The notes: generated from the letters alone by a model not told the origin. 64,000 nt of DNA from an uncultured Dermabacter sp. (GCA_947252755.1 CAMXWV010000003.1:1-64000); one strand, 5' to 3'; positions 1-8,500 are shown, counted from the first letter of the stretch. Numbers and translations: made by a program.

Positions 1-2
1 CC

Positions 3-242
3 TACTCGACACCGGAGGATTCAGAACCGAACTACACCGTCATCTGTGAAGAGCCCGTAAAGATCCAGGTGGACCGGACCTCGCCGGACGCAGAACAGCT
101 TGCTGAGAGCGCAGGTAAGACGATCTGGGCGAACGCAGGAAATAAGCACATGGATCTTGACTGGGTGATCGTTGAGGATGGGACAGGCGTGGTGATTACC
201 CAAATTCAGCGATCCGACGTGCCAGCCATCAACCAGCACTGA
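3..242 (+). CDS. C-terminal end of an unidentified protein (cut by the window edge)
   Basis: An open frame enters from the left edge and ends at TGA 240-242, giving 79 residues with no start codon inside the window. The segment is acidic and soluble-looking, with one Cys and two Trp, and no transmembrane stretch. I do not recognise a family. It may be the end of an exported protein or lipoprotein, but the N-terminus that would decide this is missing. A long opposite-strand open frame over the same bases looks like its shadow. Confidence 0.5.
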   Translation, partial: YSTPEDSEPNYTVICEEPVKIQVDRTSPDAEQLAESAGKTIWANAGNKHMDLDWVIVEDGTGVVITQIQRSDVPAINQH

Positions 243-480
243 TTCGCTTGTCGGATTCTGAGCGTTTACCAGCATGGCCGGCCAGGTTTGGATGCAGGAC
301 AGATTGTTGAAGTGAGAAGGGGGCGTGGTTTGGAGCATCCCTCAATGAGACGACGGCGCGCCCTGACGGGTCCACGTGTCAAAAGGTCCGGTCCCTTGGG
401 CATTTTGACATGAGCGTGAACAGGGAAAAGAGCAGGGGTATGGCAGGTAGGCCAACCGGTTAGTGTTTCATGTGTAGAGG

Positions 481-701
481 ATCGAGCAGGAACCTGCCCG
501 GCAGTGCGAGGACATCGAAGCCGCTAAAAAGCGCGGCGTCCCCAAGGGCGGCACCGCGCCCTGGCCTCCGCGACGATCAAGGCCGTCCGCAACGGCGCCC
601 TCGAGGGCAGACCCAAAGCCGTCCTGGCACGTGATTACGGAATCAACCGCTTGACGCTGGACCGATACGTCAAACACCCCACGCAACCGAACGGACAGTA
701 G
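481..701 (+). pseudogene. Decayed serine recombinase (resolvase/invertase) C-terminus
   Basis: Two reading frames placed end to end recreate the tail of a Tn3/Hin-type serine recombinase. The first (from 481) reads RQCEDIEAAKKRGVPKG, matching the conserved ERQ..GIA.AK.RGVYKGR stretch at the end of the catalytic domain. The second (about 560 to TAG 699-701) reads GRPKAVLARDYGINRLTLDR, the C-terminal helix-turn-helix. The frame changes near 555-570 and the catalytic N-terminal domain with its Ser is absent. This is a relic of a mobile element. It is short, so exact borders are uncertain. The remaining bases from 243 to 480 and 702 to 808 hold nothing I can identify. Confidence 0.6.
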
Positions 702-808
702 CTCCCAATCCTGGCATGGACGCGCGGAGGCGTTGAGGGGTGGGTTGGGTATTGGGGATCCGGAGCCACGTGGACCCAGGCAGCACCGTGACGCTTCACG
801 CCCGCACG

Positions 809-821
809 TAGAATGGGTGAG
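809..821 (+). promoter_or_regulatory. -10 box of a leaderless promoter for the SorC-type regulator
   Basis: TAGAAT at 809-814 is followed by six bases and then the GTG start at 821, so the transcript should begin at or beside the start codon. There is no Shine-Dalgarno sequence at this start. The -35 region is weak. Confidence 0.45.
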
Positions 822-1777
822 TGGCACCACAACCTGCGAGAGACAACGTGCAGCTGCTGTTGCGAGTTGCCCGCATGTACTACGAGGAGGACCGCACTCA
901 AGCGGACATCGCGCGAGAAATCGGGTATTCGCGCCCCACTGTTTCGCGCATGCTGACGCTTGCCAGGGAGATGCGGATCGTGAAGGTCAGCATTTCGCAT
1001 CCGTTGGAGCGGATCTTGGCAGTGGAGAAACGGCTTCTCGACGCGCTCCCATTGACCGCGATTCGGGTGAGCGAGCCTGATGGCGGTGATCCGATCGAGT
1101 CGATCGGCGCGGCGGCGGCTGAGCTTCTCGTTGAGACCATCAAGAATGGACAGGTTCTCGCCGTGGGCAATGGCCGGTCGGTTGCTGCGGCTGCTCGCCA
1201 TGTGCCCGCAACACCCCGTGAGGACTGCACCGTGGTGCAGATCTTGGGCTCTATGACCGGCGGCCTTCCCGAATGGGGGAGGGACTCGCCCACGATCACC
1301 ACCCATATTGCGCAGCAGTTCGGCGCTACCGCGGCACGGATGTCAGTGCCGCTCATTATGGACGACCCGGACCTGCTCCGGGCGCTGATGCGTGAGGAGC
1401 GGATCGCAACCACGCTTGCGCTCGCGTCCCGCGCCGATATCGCTCTGGTAGGAGTTGCGGGAGTGCAGTCATATGGGGCCGGGAACATTCTGGCGGACTA
1501 TCTGACGCCGTCCATCAATCGCGCCATTCGCGAGTCCGGCGCGGTGGGGCATATCCTCGACCGTCACTTCGATGCGCACGGGAATGAGGTTCACACCCCG
1601 TTGACGGACCGCACCTTCTCTCTTCCCTTGAGCGCGCTCACCACTATTCCCACGGTGATGGCGGTGGCTGCTGGAGACGAAAAGGCGGAGGCCATTCTGA
1701 CGGCGATACAAGGTGGGATAGTCGATGCGCTGGTCACCGACTACCCCACTGCGAAGGCGCTTCTCCATCGCCTTTAG
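821..1777 (+). CDS. SorC/DeoR-type sugar-binding transcriptional regulator
   Basis: This 318-residue protein has an N-terminal helix-turn-helix at about residues 26-48 (TQADIAREIGYSRPTVSRML) followed by the long SorC-type effector-binding domain, which adopts a sugar-phosphate-isomerase-like fold and typically binds a phosphorylated sugar. Length is normal for the family. The GTG start fits a leaderless transcript. The gene converges on the PTS/aldolase/dihydroxyacetone-kinase operon with only 20 bases between the stops, so it is the natural regulator of that operon. The inducer would then be a phosphorylated intermediate of the pathway, which is inference from gene order. Confidence 0.88.
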   Translation: MAPQPARDNVQLLLRVARMYYEEDRTQADIAREIGYSRPTVSRMLTLAREMRIVKVSISHPLERILAVEKRLLDALPLTAIRVSEPDGGDPIESIGAAAAELLVETIKNGQVLAVGNGRSVAAAARHVPATPREDCTVVQILGSMTGGLPEWGRDSPTITTHIAQQFGATAARMSVPLIMDDPDLLRALMREERIATTLALASRADIALVGVAGVQSYGAGNILADYLTPSINRAIRESGAVGHILDRHFDAHGNEVHTPLTDRTFSLPLSALTTIPTVMAVAAGDEKAEAILTAIQGGIVDALVTDYPTAKALLHRL

Positions 1778-1797
1778 TGCGTGTATCTCACGCTGCT

Positions 1798-2424
1798 TCA
1801 CTCACCAGCGATGCCTTCGAAGATCAGCGCGCCGGCGACGGAGCCGCCGTCAAGGATTCCCACGCTTCGCTCAGCGGAGTAGGCGGCGCGTCCGTGAACA
1901 GCACGCATGTTCTTCGTGGATTCAGAGCCGGCGCGAGCCGCGGCGGCCGCAGCGGTGAGAGCCTCCTTCACGTTGGCAGACTCACCGGCCTCAGCAGCTT
2001 TCACAAGCTCTGACGCACCAGGAGCCAGCGCGTCCAGAATCGTTTTCTCGCCGGGCTTCGACTCGGCCTTCTCCATGATGTTCGCTACACCGGAGTCGAT
2101 AGCGGAGGCGAGTTCACTGAGGGTGATCTCGGATTTGCCGCGGAGGTCCTTAGCCATCCCCATGAGGCCGAAGGCGAGGATCGTGCCGAGGGAGGAAGGC
2201 GCCGACGAGTTCATGACCTTCGATGCCTGGCGCAGTGCCTGGCCCAGGTCCTCGGGCGCCTCGTCAGCGAAGAATGCGGCAACGGCTTGAAAGCCGTCAT
2301 CCATCGAAATGCCGAGGTCGCCATCGCCGTTGACCTGGTCAAGTCTGACCAGTTCTGCACGGTTGGCATGCATGAGACTGCTGATTCGGGCGAACGCTGA
2401 GCTGAAGGATTCTTTGGTGATCAT
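1798..2424 (-). CDS. dhaL: Dihydroxyacetone kinase, ADP/ATP-binding subunit DhaL-type
   Basis: The 208-residue all-helical DAK2/DhaL domain binds the nucleotide through Mg-coordinating Asp residues, visible here as D29, D34 and D36 in LDQVNGDGDLG. With DhaK it phosphorylates dihydroxyacetone or a related short ketose such as erythrulose. The ATG start overlaps the dhaK stop as ATGA, so the two are translationally coupled. No dhaM (the PTS-dependent phosphoryl donor) lies nearby, so ATP may be the direct donor. Last gene of the operon. Confidence 0.9.
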   Translation of the reverse strand: MITKESFSSAFARISSLMHANRAELVRLDQVNGDGDLGISMDDGFQAVAAFFADEAPEDLGQALRQASKVMNSSAPSSLGTILAFGLMGMAKDLRGKSEITLSELASAIDSGVANIMEKAESKPGEKTILDALAPGASELVKAAEAGESANVKEALTAAAAAARAGSESTKNMRAVHGRAAYSAERSVGILDGGSVAGALIFEGIAGE

Positions 2425-3440
2425 GAGACGGCCTGCTTGTTCGAGTTGGTGTAGAAGGGTGTTTCAGCGGGTGCAAGAAGGAGCTCTTTGAGCTCGCTGT
2501 CGAGCTTCATGACCGTGATCGACAGCCCAGCCATCTCCATCGATGTTGCGAATTCGCCGATGTGAGGACTGACCACCGTGACGCCCGCGTCGGCGAGGAT
2601 GCGGTGAACTGATCGGTACACGATGAGCTGCTCTTCAAGCGGTGTGGAGCCGAGGCCGTTCACCATGACGCTGACCTCATCCCCGCTGCTCAAAGGCATG
2701 TCCTCGAGGATCGTCTGCAGGAGCAGGGTTGCGATTTCGTCGGCGGTCATCATGGTGCGCACCTCGATTCCGGCTTCGCCGTGGATGCCCATGCCGATCT
2801 CGATCTCGTCGTCAGCGATGGTGAATGTTGGTTCGCCCACCTTCGGGACGATGCACGGGGACAGGGCCACGCCCATGCTCCGCGTATTCTCGAGTGTCTT
2901 CTCCGCTACTGCTGCAACCTCGTTGAGGCTGAGCATCTTCGCGGCTGCTGCGCCGGCGGTCTTGTACGCGTAGATCAGTCCGGCGACGCCGCGCCGCTTG
3001 TCCGCCTGTTCCTTTGGGGAGCTGGCCACGTCGTCACGGGCGATGACCTGGCGCGTTTCGATATCGTCGAACTCCATATCGTCACAGGCCATGCGGAAGT
3101 TGAACCGGTCACCGTTGTAGTTGCCGTAGAGAGCGAGCACTCCAGCGCCGTCATCACAAGCGCGGATCATGTCCGCCATCTTTTCCGACGCGGGCGAGGC
3201 GAACACTTCGCCCACTGCGCACCCGTCCAGCAGGCCCTTGCCCACGTAGCCGAGGAACAGGGGCAGGTGCCCGCTGCCGCCGGCGGTCACAATGCCGACT
3301 TTGCCTTTCTGTTTCGGGTAGCGCGAGACGAGCACGCGGTAGTCGCCGTTCAGCAGGCCCACCTTGTCCCCGTAGGCTGCCTCGATCCCTTCCATGGTGT
3401 CTTGAACGAACGTGTCAACAGAGTTGAGAATCTTCTTCAT
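2421..3440 (-). CDS. dhaK: Dihydroxyacetone kinase, substrate-binding subunit DhaK-type
   Basis: The 339-residue DAK1 protein binds the ketone substrate covalently through a histidine. The expected His is H220 in GMGIHGEAG. H58 in AGGSGHLP and D111 in GNYNGDRFNF match the other active-site residues of the family. Length is typical. It starts with ATG after AAGGAG, 28 bases behind the aldolase gene. The true substrate may be dihydroxyacetone released by the upstream aldolase, or a tetrulose as in LerK/DerK-type kinases. The sequence alone does not decide. Confidence 0.9.
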   Translation of the reverse strand: MKKILNSVDTFVQDTMEGIEAAYGDKVGLLNGDYRVLVSRYPKQKGKVGIVTAGGSGHLPLFLGYVGKGLLDGCAVGEVFASPASEKMADMIRACDDGAGVLALYGNYNGDRFNFRMACDDMEFDDIETRQVIARDDVASSPKEQADKRRGVAGLIYAYKTAGAAAAKMLSLNEVAAVAEKTLENTRSMGVALSPCIVPKVGEPTFTIADDEIEIGMGIHGEAGIEVRTMMTADEIATLLLQTILEDMPLSSGDEVSVMVNGLGSTPLEEQLIVYRSVHRILADAGVTVVSPHIGEFATSMEMAGLSITVMKLDSELKELLLAPAETPFYTNSNKQAVS

Positions 3441-3467
3441 CGTGGTCTCCTTCGATAGCTCCGTGGC

Positions 3468-4136
3468 TCAGGTGGCAGCGAATTTGATCTGGGAGGGGTA
3501 CTCCCACTTCTGAAGCTCCTCCTGCGCGAAGCTCGGCGGCTCATCGCCCCCGTTGGCGGTGAGGGAGTGGTGGTAGAGCTCTGCCAGCTCCTCAACGTAT
3601 GCAGCCTTGAGGAACGCTTCGTAGATGTCCGACGAGTCCACTGCCACCACGCCGTGCTTCTCAAGAAGCCAGCAGTCCGCTTCCTGGGCGGATCCGATGA
3701 CCGCCTCTGCCAGGTCCGGCGTGCCGGGGCGGGCGTATGGGGCGACAGGAACGCGAGCCTTGGACAGTCCCAGGTTGGCAACCTCGTACACGATTGCCGG
3801 GATCGGCTTGTTCAAGACCGCAAACGCGGTGGCGTAAGCCGAGTGTGTGTGGGCGATTGCGGTGACATCCGGCCGGGCCTGGTAGATGGCGATGTGCATC
3901 TGCACTTCGCTGGTGGGGCGGAGACCGGACTCGTTTTCGAGGACCGTGTGGTCAAGGTTCATGACGATCATGTCTCGGATACTCATCTCTTCACGGTCGA
4001 GTCCCGCCGGGGTGACGACGATCAGACCGGACTCGGGATCACGGGCGCTGAAATTGCCGGACTTGTGCTTGCAGAGGCCGTCGCGCTGGGCGCGCTTAGC
4101 GATTGCGCATACGTCTTTTTTCAATGCTTCAAGCAT
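3468..4136 (-). CDS. Class II aldolase/adducin family protein (FucA/AraD-like)
   Basis: A 222-residue zinc aldolase of the L-fuculose-phosphate aldolase / L-ribulose-5-phosphate epimerase family. Metal ligands are visible as H96 and H98 in AHTHSAYAT and H161 in LEKHGVV, with the catalytic Glu (E77) in PTSEVQMH. The ATG at 4136 is preferred over an upstream TTG because GAGGAG sits at the right distance. Between EIIC and DhaK, it probably cleaves the phosphorylated sugar delivered by the PTS into two three-carbon or shorter units, one of which DhaKL then phosphorylates. Members of this family also act as 3-oxo-tetronate-4-phosphate decarboxylases, an alternative to keep in mind. Confidence 0.85.
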   Translation of the reverse strand: MLEALKKDVCAIAKRAQRDGLCKHKSGNFSARDPESGLIVVTPAGLDREEMSIRDMIVMNLDHTVLENESGLRPTSEVQMHIAIYQARPDVTAIAHTHSAYATAFAVLNKPIPAIVYEVANLGLSKARVPVAPYARPGTPDLAEAVIGSAQEADCWLLEKHGVVAVDSSDIYEAFLKAAYVEELAELYHHSLTANGGDEPPSFAQEELQKWEYPSQIKFAAT

Positions 4137-4175
4137 GGTGGTACTCCTCAATCAGTCAGTAGAGCGGTTGATTTC

Positions 4176-5540
4176 TCAGCCTGCGACGGGCGCTTCGGTT
4201 TCGATCGCGCGCTCGCGAACCAGAGCGCGGGAGTAGAAGACGAAGCAGACCAGCCAGGCAGCGAAGACGGCAAGCGGAATCCAGTTGCCGTCAAGCACTT
4301 GCAGCAGGTGAGAGAACGAATAGGTGAAGATCGGCGCGTCGATGCTCGAGTTCGAGATGAGCTGACCGGGCTGGAGGTCGACTGCGCCGGTTCTGCGGGC
4401 AAGATCGGACATGAACGGGGCAAACGCGGTGCCCACGTACAGGAATACTGGCGCGAAGATCGTGCACTGGATCAGCATGCGGATGATGTTGCCCCGGCTT
4501 GCGAAGTACGCGGCCACGGCGATCGCGATGTTGATGATCCCAGCGAATGGGAGGATCTCGTTGCCAGGCAGGAAGAACGCGTACACGAGAGTGACAGGGA
4601 TCGTCCAGATCACGGCAAGCCAGATCTCGTTCGCGCCACCCAGGAAGGGCCAGTCCAAGCCCACAAACAGCTGCCTGTCCCCGAACTTCTTCTGCATGAA
4701 GTCAGAGATCGCTGCAGAGATCGGCTCAAGAGCCTGCATGAAGTACTTCGAAATCACCGGGAACAGCGTCAGCGCAGTGGCTGCCTGGACGCCAAGGGTG
4801 AGGATGCCAGCGATATCGAAGCGGGCAAGGAGGCCGAACAGCACGCCCAGGATGAAGCCAAGGACATGGTTCTCCGCGAAGATTCCCACCTTGTCACGCA
4901 GGTCCCCCGCGTTGAAGGAACGGTTGAGCCCCGGGATCTTCCGCAGAAGCCAGTCGATCGGGTACATCGGTGCCGCAAGGAAGATCATCCGGTGCGTGAT
5001 CGTGACGCCGGGGATGCCGGACAGTGACTCAACGCGGTGCTGGTGGAAATCCGCGGCCTTCAACTCGAAGACCGTCTGCACAGCAGCAAAGATGAATGCG
5101 AGGATGACGCTGCCCGTGATGGCGTACACCGCCACGGCCGTGAAGATCTTCCCCCACACGTTCCAGAGGTCAGCGTTGAAAGTGCTGGTCTGCTTGAGCA
5201 GGATCAGCAGCACGTTCACGCCAACAACCACTGGAAACATCACGAACGCCCATGGCCATGACCAGGAGATGGTGGACATGGTTGTCCAACCGCCGTCAGT
5301 GATCGGAAGGCTCACACCGATGGTTTCGGCCATGGCCTGTGCGGCCGGGGTGATCGCTTCGGTCATGAAGCTGATCAGCATCATCATGCCGGTGAAAGCA
5401 ACACCGAGGATGATGCCGGACGAGATGGCGTCCTTGAGCTTCATGCGAACCAGGAGGCCAACGAAGATGATGATGATCGGAACGAACACTGCTGCACCGA
5501 GTGACAGCAGGAAGTTCACTCCGTCCTGAAGGAACTGCAT
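4176..5540 (-). CDS. PTS galactitol-type permease, EIIC component
   Basis: A 454-residue membrane protein of the galactitol PTS family EIIC with about ten hydrophobic segments, translocating and phosphorylating a polyol or sugar with EIIB. The start follows AAGGAGATCACT. It lies 26 bases after the EIIB gene. Family membership is clear from overall composition, the N-terminal FLLSLGAAVFVPIIIIFVGL segment and the cytoplasmic GGANEIWLAV loop. The substrate is not determined. The absence of any dehydrogenase gene in the operon argues for a ketose or aldose rather than a polyol. Confidence 0.88.
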   Translation of the reverse strand: MQFLQDGVNFLLSLGAAVFVPIIIIFVGLLVRMKLKDAISSGIILGVAFTGMMMLISFMTEAITPAAQAMAETIGVSLPITDGGWTTMSTISWSWPWAFVMFPVVVGVNVLLILLKQTSTFNADLWNVWGKIFTAVAVYAITGSVILAFIFAAVQTVFELKAADFHQHRVESLSGIPGVTITHRMIFLAAPMYPIDWLLRKIPGLNRSFNAGDLRDKVGIFAENHVLGFILGVLFGLLARFDIAGILTLGVQAATALTLFPVISKYFMQALEPISAAISDFMQKKFGDRQLFVGLDWPFLGGANEIWLAVIWTIPVTLVYAFFLPGNEILPFAGIINIAIAVAAYFASRGNIIRMLIQCTIFAPVFLYVGTAFAPFMSDLARRTGAVDLQPGQLISNSSIDAPIFTYSFSHLLQVLDGNWIPLAVFAAWLVCFVFYSRALVRERAIETEAPVAG

Positions 5541-5566
5541 AGTGATCTCCTTTGATCAGAGGGCGG

Positions 5567-5860
5567 TCATCCCTGCTCGTGAGCCTTGATGGCCTCAACG
5601 AGCTTGGTGAACTCCGCGTCCTGACCAACTCCGGTGAGGAAGGCGATGCCGTTGATCATGGGTATGTCGCGTTCCTTGGCTTCGCGAACGATGGTGACGT
5701 AAGCGGCTGCGTCGGCGAGGTGGCGGTCAACGGACTTCAGATCAACGGCGTTGACCTCCGCGTTGATCTTCGCTTCCTTGAGCATCCGCGCTACCTTTGA
5801 GGCGACGGTCTGTGAAGTGGCGACGCCGCTTCCGCAGGCAACAATGATTTTTGCAGTCAT
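5567..5860 (-). CDS. PTS galactitol-type EIIB component
   Basis: A 97-residue cytoplasmic phosphocarrier. The phosphorylated cysteine is C9 in the IIVACGSGVATS P-loop, characteristic of lactose/galactitol-type EIIB proteins. It receives phosphate from EIIA and passes it to the sugar during import by EIIC. Normal length. ATG preceded by AAGGAG. Separate EIIA, EIIB and EIIC polypeptides are usual for GatABC-type systems. Confidence 0.9.
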   Translation of the reverse strand: MTAKIIVACGSGVATSQTVASKVARMLKEAKINAEVNAVDLKSVDRHLADAAAYVTIVREAKERDIPMINGIAFLTGVGQDAEFTKLVEAIKAHEQG

Positions 5861-5901
5861 GATGATTCTCCTTGGTGTGATGAGAGTGGTGAAGAGAGGA
5901 C

Positions 5902-6372
5902 TTATTCGGCCAGGCCGTCCATGGAGATGACGGCTTCGAAGAATGAGTCAGCGTCAGAAGCATCGTTCAGAGCCTGTGTGAACTCCGGGTTTTGGAAGTT
6001 ATTCACCAGCAGCTGAAGAACTTGAACGTGGCCGTCGGTGTTGTTGAATCCGAGCGCGAAGATGAAGCGCACATCATGAACGGTTTCCCGGTCGCCCATA
6101 TCCAGCCAGGGCACCGGGGTGCGAAGCCGGATCGGGGCGATGAACGGCTTGATGATGTGTTCGGCATCCGCATGGGGAATGGCGATCGCTTCGGGCTGGG
6201 TGGGGAGTGCAGTAGGGAACTTCGTCTCCCGCTCTGCGATTGCTGCTCGGTACGAGGGCTTCACATAGCCCTTCGACTCGGCACTGTCCGTGAACCGTTC
6301 TAAGAGCTCTTCGCGGCTGGAGATGTCCCAGTTGAACTCTGTCAGTTCGCGGATAAACAGATTCTTCTTCAT
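5902..6372 (-). CDS. PTS EIIA component (fructose/mannitol/galactitol type)
   Basis: A 156-residue EIIA-2 domain with the phospho-accepting histidine H67 in AIAIPHADAEHI, the invariant motif of the family. It takes phosphate from HPr and passes it to EIIB. First gene of the minus-strand operon EIIA-EIIB-EIIC-aldolase-dhaK-dhaL. The start ATG at 6372 has CCAGGAG upstream. Confidence 0.9.
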   Translation of the reverse strand: MKKNLFIRELTEFNWDISSREELLERFTDSAESKGYVKPSYRAAIAERETKFPTALPTQPEAIAIPHADAEHIIKPFIAPIRLRTPVPWLDMGDRETVHDVRFIFALGFNNTDGHVQVLQLLVNNFQNPEFTQALNDASDADSFFEAVISMDGLAE

Positions 6373-6804
6373 TGAGACTCCTGGGGTGGGGTCACGGCTG
6401 CTGCTGTGGGTTGCGGCCCGTTTCCCTCAAGGTAGGTGGCGTGCGTCACTGCGACAAGGGGTGATGTGAACAGATGTGCTTTAGAACGGGAGGGGCGGAG
6501 GCTAAGGATCGGCGTAAACGCAGGTAGCTGAAGTGATTAGGACCAGAGTCCTGGAAAACATGCACGATTGTGCGTTTGGCGGGTGGATGCTGCGCTCCGC
6601 CGTGAGCGGGCAAGGGTTGGGGTACGGCCGCGGGCGGTGCATCCGCGCATCCAGAGGCTCATCCTCGATGCTTTGCATTCCATCGCGGCGAACGGCACGA
6701 AAACAGCTACGTTGTCACGGCACCAGCGGACGGCGTCGCCCGCCGGGGGTCCACCTCATCAACGCCCAAGCGCCGCAGGTGCGAGAACCAGCTCCGCGAG
6801 AGGG
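6373..6804 (+). other. Intergenic stretch with no gene seen
   Basis: About 430 bases upstream of the PTS operon. It must contain that operon's promoter on the minus strand, but I see no convincing -35/-10 pair. Open frames here run on into the antisense of the HxlR gene and lack family signatures or ribosome-binding sites. Confidence 0.5.
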
Positions 6805-7188
6805 TTAGCGTGCGGACCCATCGCGGGCGTCACGTGCGTCGTAGTCAGCGCGTGCGGCGATTACGGCGTCATAGTGGTCGGCCGCCCAGTCCACGAGCGC
6901 GGCAAGAGGCGTCTCCAGTGTCCTCCCCAGTGCGGTGAGCTGGTAGTCCACGTGTCGCGGCACGCCGCCGTGGTCAGTGCGCACGAGGATGCCGTCTCGC
7001 TCGAGATCGCGAAGCGTATCCGTGAGGACCTTTCGGCTGATCCCGTCGACGGCGTCGAGGAGCTCCCCGAATCGCAGCGGATGCTCTGCCAGTGCGATGA
7101 CGATGAGGGCAGTCCACTTATTGGCTATGCGGGCCAGGGACGTGCGAGACGGGCAGTTCGCCAGCAGTGAATTCCATGAACGGTTCAT
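6805..7188 (-). CDS. HxlR-type winged-helix transcriptional regulator
   Basis: A 127-residue protein with the HxlR signature: a conserved Cys near the N-terminus (NCPSRTSLARIANKWTALI), the recognition region GISRKVLTDTLRDLERDGIL and the wing DYQLTALGRTL. Members are small dimeric DNA-binding proteins that often respond to reactive electrophiles or oxidants. I chose the ATG at 7188 over an upstream GTG at 7218 because the conserved domain begins there. It is divergent from the SnoaL-like gene, its probable target. Confidence 0.87.
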   Translation of the reverse strand: MNRSWNSLLANCPSRTSLARIANKWTALIVIALAEHPLRFGELLDAVDGISRKVLTDTLRDLERDGILVRTDHGGVPRHVDYQLTALGRTLETPLAALVDWAADHYDAVIAARADYDARDARDGSAR

Positions 7189-7213
7189 GACGAACAACCG
7201 AACTCCCCTCGTA

Positions 7214-7229
7214 GTCACGTTGAAGTGAC
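7214..7229. promoter_or_regulatory. Possible HxlR operator (inverted repeat)
   Basis: GTCAC and GTGAC arms separated by six bases lie between the divergent HxlR and SnoaL-like genes. The position and symmetry fit a dimeric regulator site. The arms are only five bases, so this could be chance. Confidence 0.35.
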
Positions 7230-7303
7230 CATCGGACCTCCGTGCACGATGGTACAGCGACGGTCATGTCGCATTAACGGAACTGTAGGAGAGATGAAGA
7301 ACG

Positions 7304-7714
7304 ATGAATACCCCCACCCCTGCCGAGGTGGTCGGCACCTATTTCCAGAACCTCGCTGACGGCGATGTGGAGCAGGCCATGACCGCACTGGACCCTCAGG
7401 TCGAATGGCACCAGCCTGGCCAGAATCGGTTCTCCGGCGTGCACCGCGGGCCCGAGGCAATCGGCGCACTTATCGCCGGGATGCTGGAGGTCAGCCAGGG
7501 CACGTTCACCGTGGCCCCCACGGGCCCCCTCATGACGAACGGCGACGTCGTCGCCGCCCCGGTCCGCTTCGCGGGTCACCGCGACGGAGAGGAGCTCGAC
7601 CAGAACGGTGTCGACCTGCTCACGGTCGCGGATGGCCGCATCATCGAGGTGCGGCTGTTCACCGCGGATGGCCAGGCGGAGGATCGTTTCTGGGGTGGGT
7701 CTGGCATGGGCTGA
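7304..7714 (+). CDS. SnoaL-like / NTF2-fold protein
   Basis: A 136-residue protein of the nuclear-transport-factor-2-like superfamily (SnoaL / ketosteroid-isomerase-related). The N-terminus PAEVVGTYFQNLADGDVEQA and central VEWHQPGQNRFSGVHRGPEA are typical of the cone-shaped alpha+beta fold. Substrate unknown. The start has TAGGAGAG about ten bases upstream. Pairing with a divergent HxlR regulator suggests an inducible detoxification enzyme, which is inference. Confidence 0.8.
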   Translation: MNTPTPAEVVGTYFQNLADGDVEQAMTALDPQVEWHQPGQNRFSGVHRGPEAIGALIAGMLEVSQGTFTVAPTGPLMTNGDVVAAPVRFAGHRDGEELDQNGVDLLTVADGRIIEVRLFTADGQAEDRFWGGSGMG

Positions 7715-7754
7715 TCCGCGCTGGCGGTGTTGAGCGCGCCCACCATGCTCCTGC

Positions 7755-8099
7755 GCAGCATGGGGGCGCGAGACAGCTGGTAGTGGTTCGCAGTCGATGC
7801 GCACGTTGCCACGCTGACGAGAACGCCGCCCACGCGCCTTCAGCTGCCGCGTTCGTGCGAGCCAGGTGATCCTTGAGCGGGACGTTCATCGCTATCGTGA
7901 TCAGGATGACGCCAAAGATCTGCGTTCCCGTTGCGACGCCGAGCAGCGTGGCCGCGATGGCGGTGCCTTCCGTCGCAAGGGCGAGCGTGGCGGCCGCACT
8001 GAGGAGAGGCGAAGCGAAGAACGGCACCAGGAACAACGGTGTCAGCACGGACTCGTTGAGCGAACGCATCGACGCCACCGCAACAGCCGGTGGCACATT
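7755..8099 (-). pseudogene. DUF1772 membrane protein remnant
   Basis: One minus-strand frame carries the middle of a DUF1772 (anthrone-oxygenase-like) protein: MRSLNESVLTPLF, two hydrophobic segments, the hallmark NVPLKDHLA and a decayed W.xxHxxRT motif (WQRAHRLRT). The first transmembrane helix that should precede it is missing, because upstream the frame reaches a stop at about 8133-8135 after unrelated sequence. The frame also degenerates after about 7780. It abuts a truncated AraC-type gene on the other strand, so a deletion probably removed the 5' ends of both. Confidence 0.6.
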
Positions 8100-8500
8100 G
8101 TCCAGCGCCCATCTCGTCGAGTCCCTTGCCGATCACTGAAGCGCCCTTTGAGGCCGGCTGGTGGCCCGCGTCCAGCGATGAGGCGATCGGGTCCGTTTTC
8201 GCGGCGGTGCTCTCCGATCTCGGTCATAAGTGGAGCGTCGCTGCCCTGGGCGACGTGGCCTGCCTGTCGCGCAGCGCTTTCAGTGAACGATTCTCGGCGC
8301 TGACTGGAGAATCGCCCATGACGTGGGTGACACGGATGCGCATGGCTGAGGCGCAGCGGTTCCTTCGGCGAGGGGCCGCTGTATTCGCGGTGGCGCGTGC
8401 GGTGGGGTACGACTCGGAGGCGTCCTTCAGGCGCGCCTATCGACGAGTCACAGGGGGCTCACCGGGGCGCACTCGCGCGACTGGTCCGCACCTGACTTGA
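8090..8500 (+). pseudogene. AraC-type regulator, C-terminal DNA-binding part only
   Basis: The 136-residue frame contains the complete double helix-turn-helix of AraC regulators: LGDVACLSRSAFSERFSALT, SPMTWVTRMRMAEAQRFLRR and VARAVGYDSEASFRRAYRRV. The family normally has about 300 residues with an N-terminal cupin. Here only some 45 unrelated residues precede the first helix, and the start codon region overlaps the DUF1772 remnant. Most likely a truncated relic. A functional stand-alone DNA-binding domain cannot be excluded since the frame is open. Confidence 0.65.

Noticed and set aside
3567..5027. 486-codon open frame on the plus strand
   Set aside because: It is antisense to the aldolase and EIIC genes, has no ribosome-binding site and has composition expected of a shadow of a high-GC gene.
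6568..7170. 200-codon plus-strand frame
   Set aside because: Mostly antisense to the HxlR gene. The part outside it shows no conserved sequence or ribosome-binding site.
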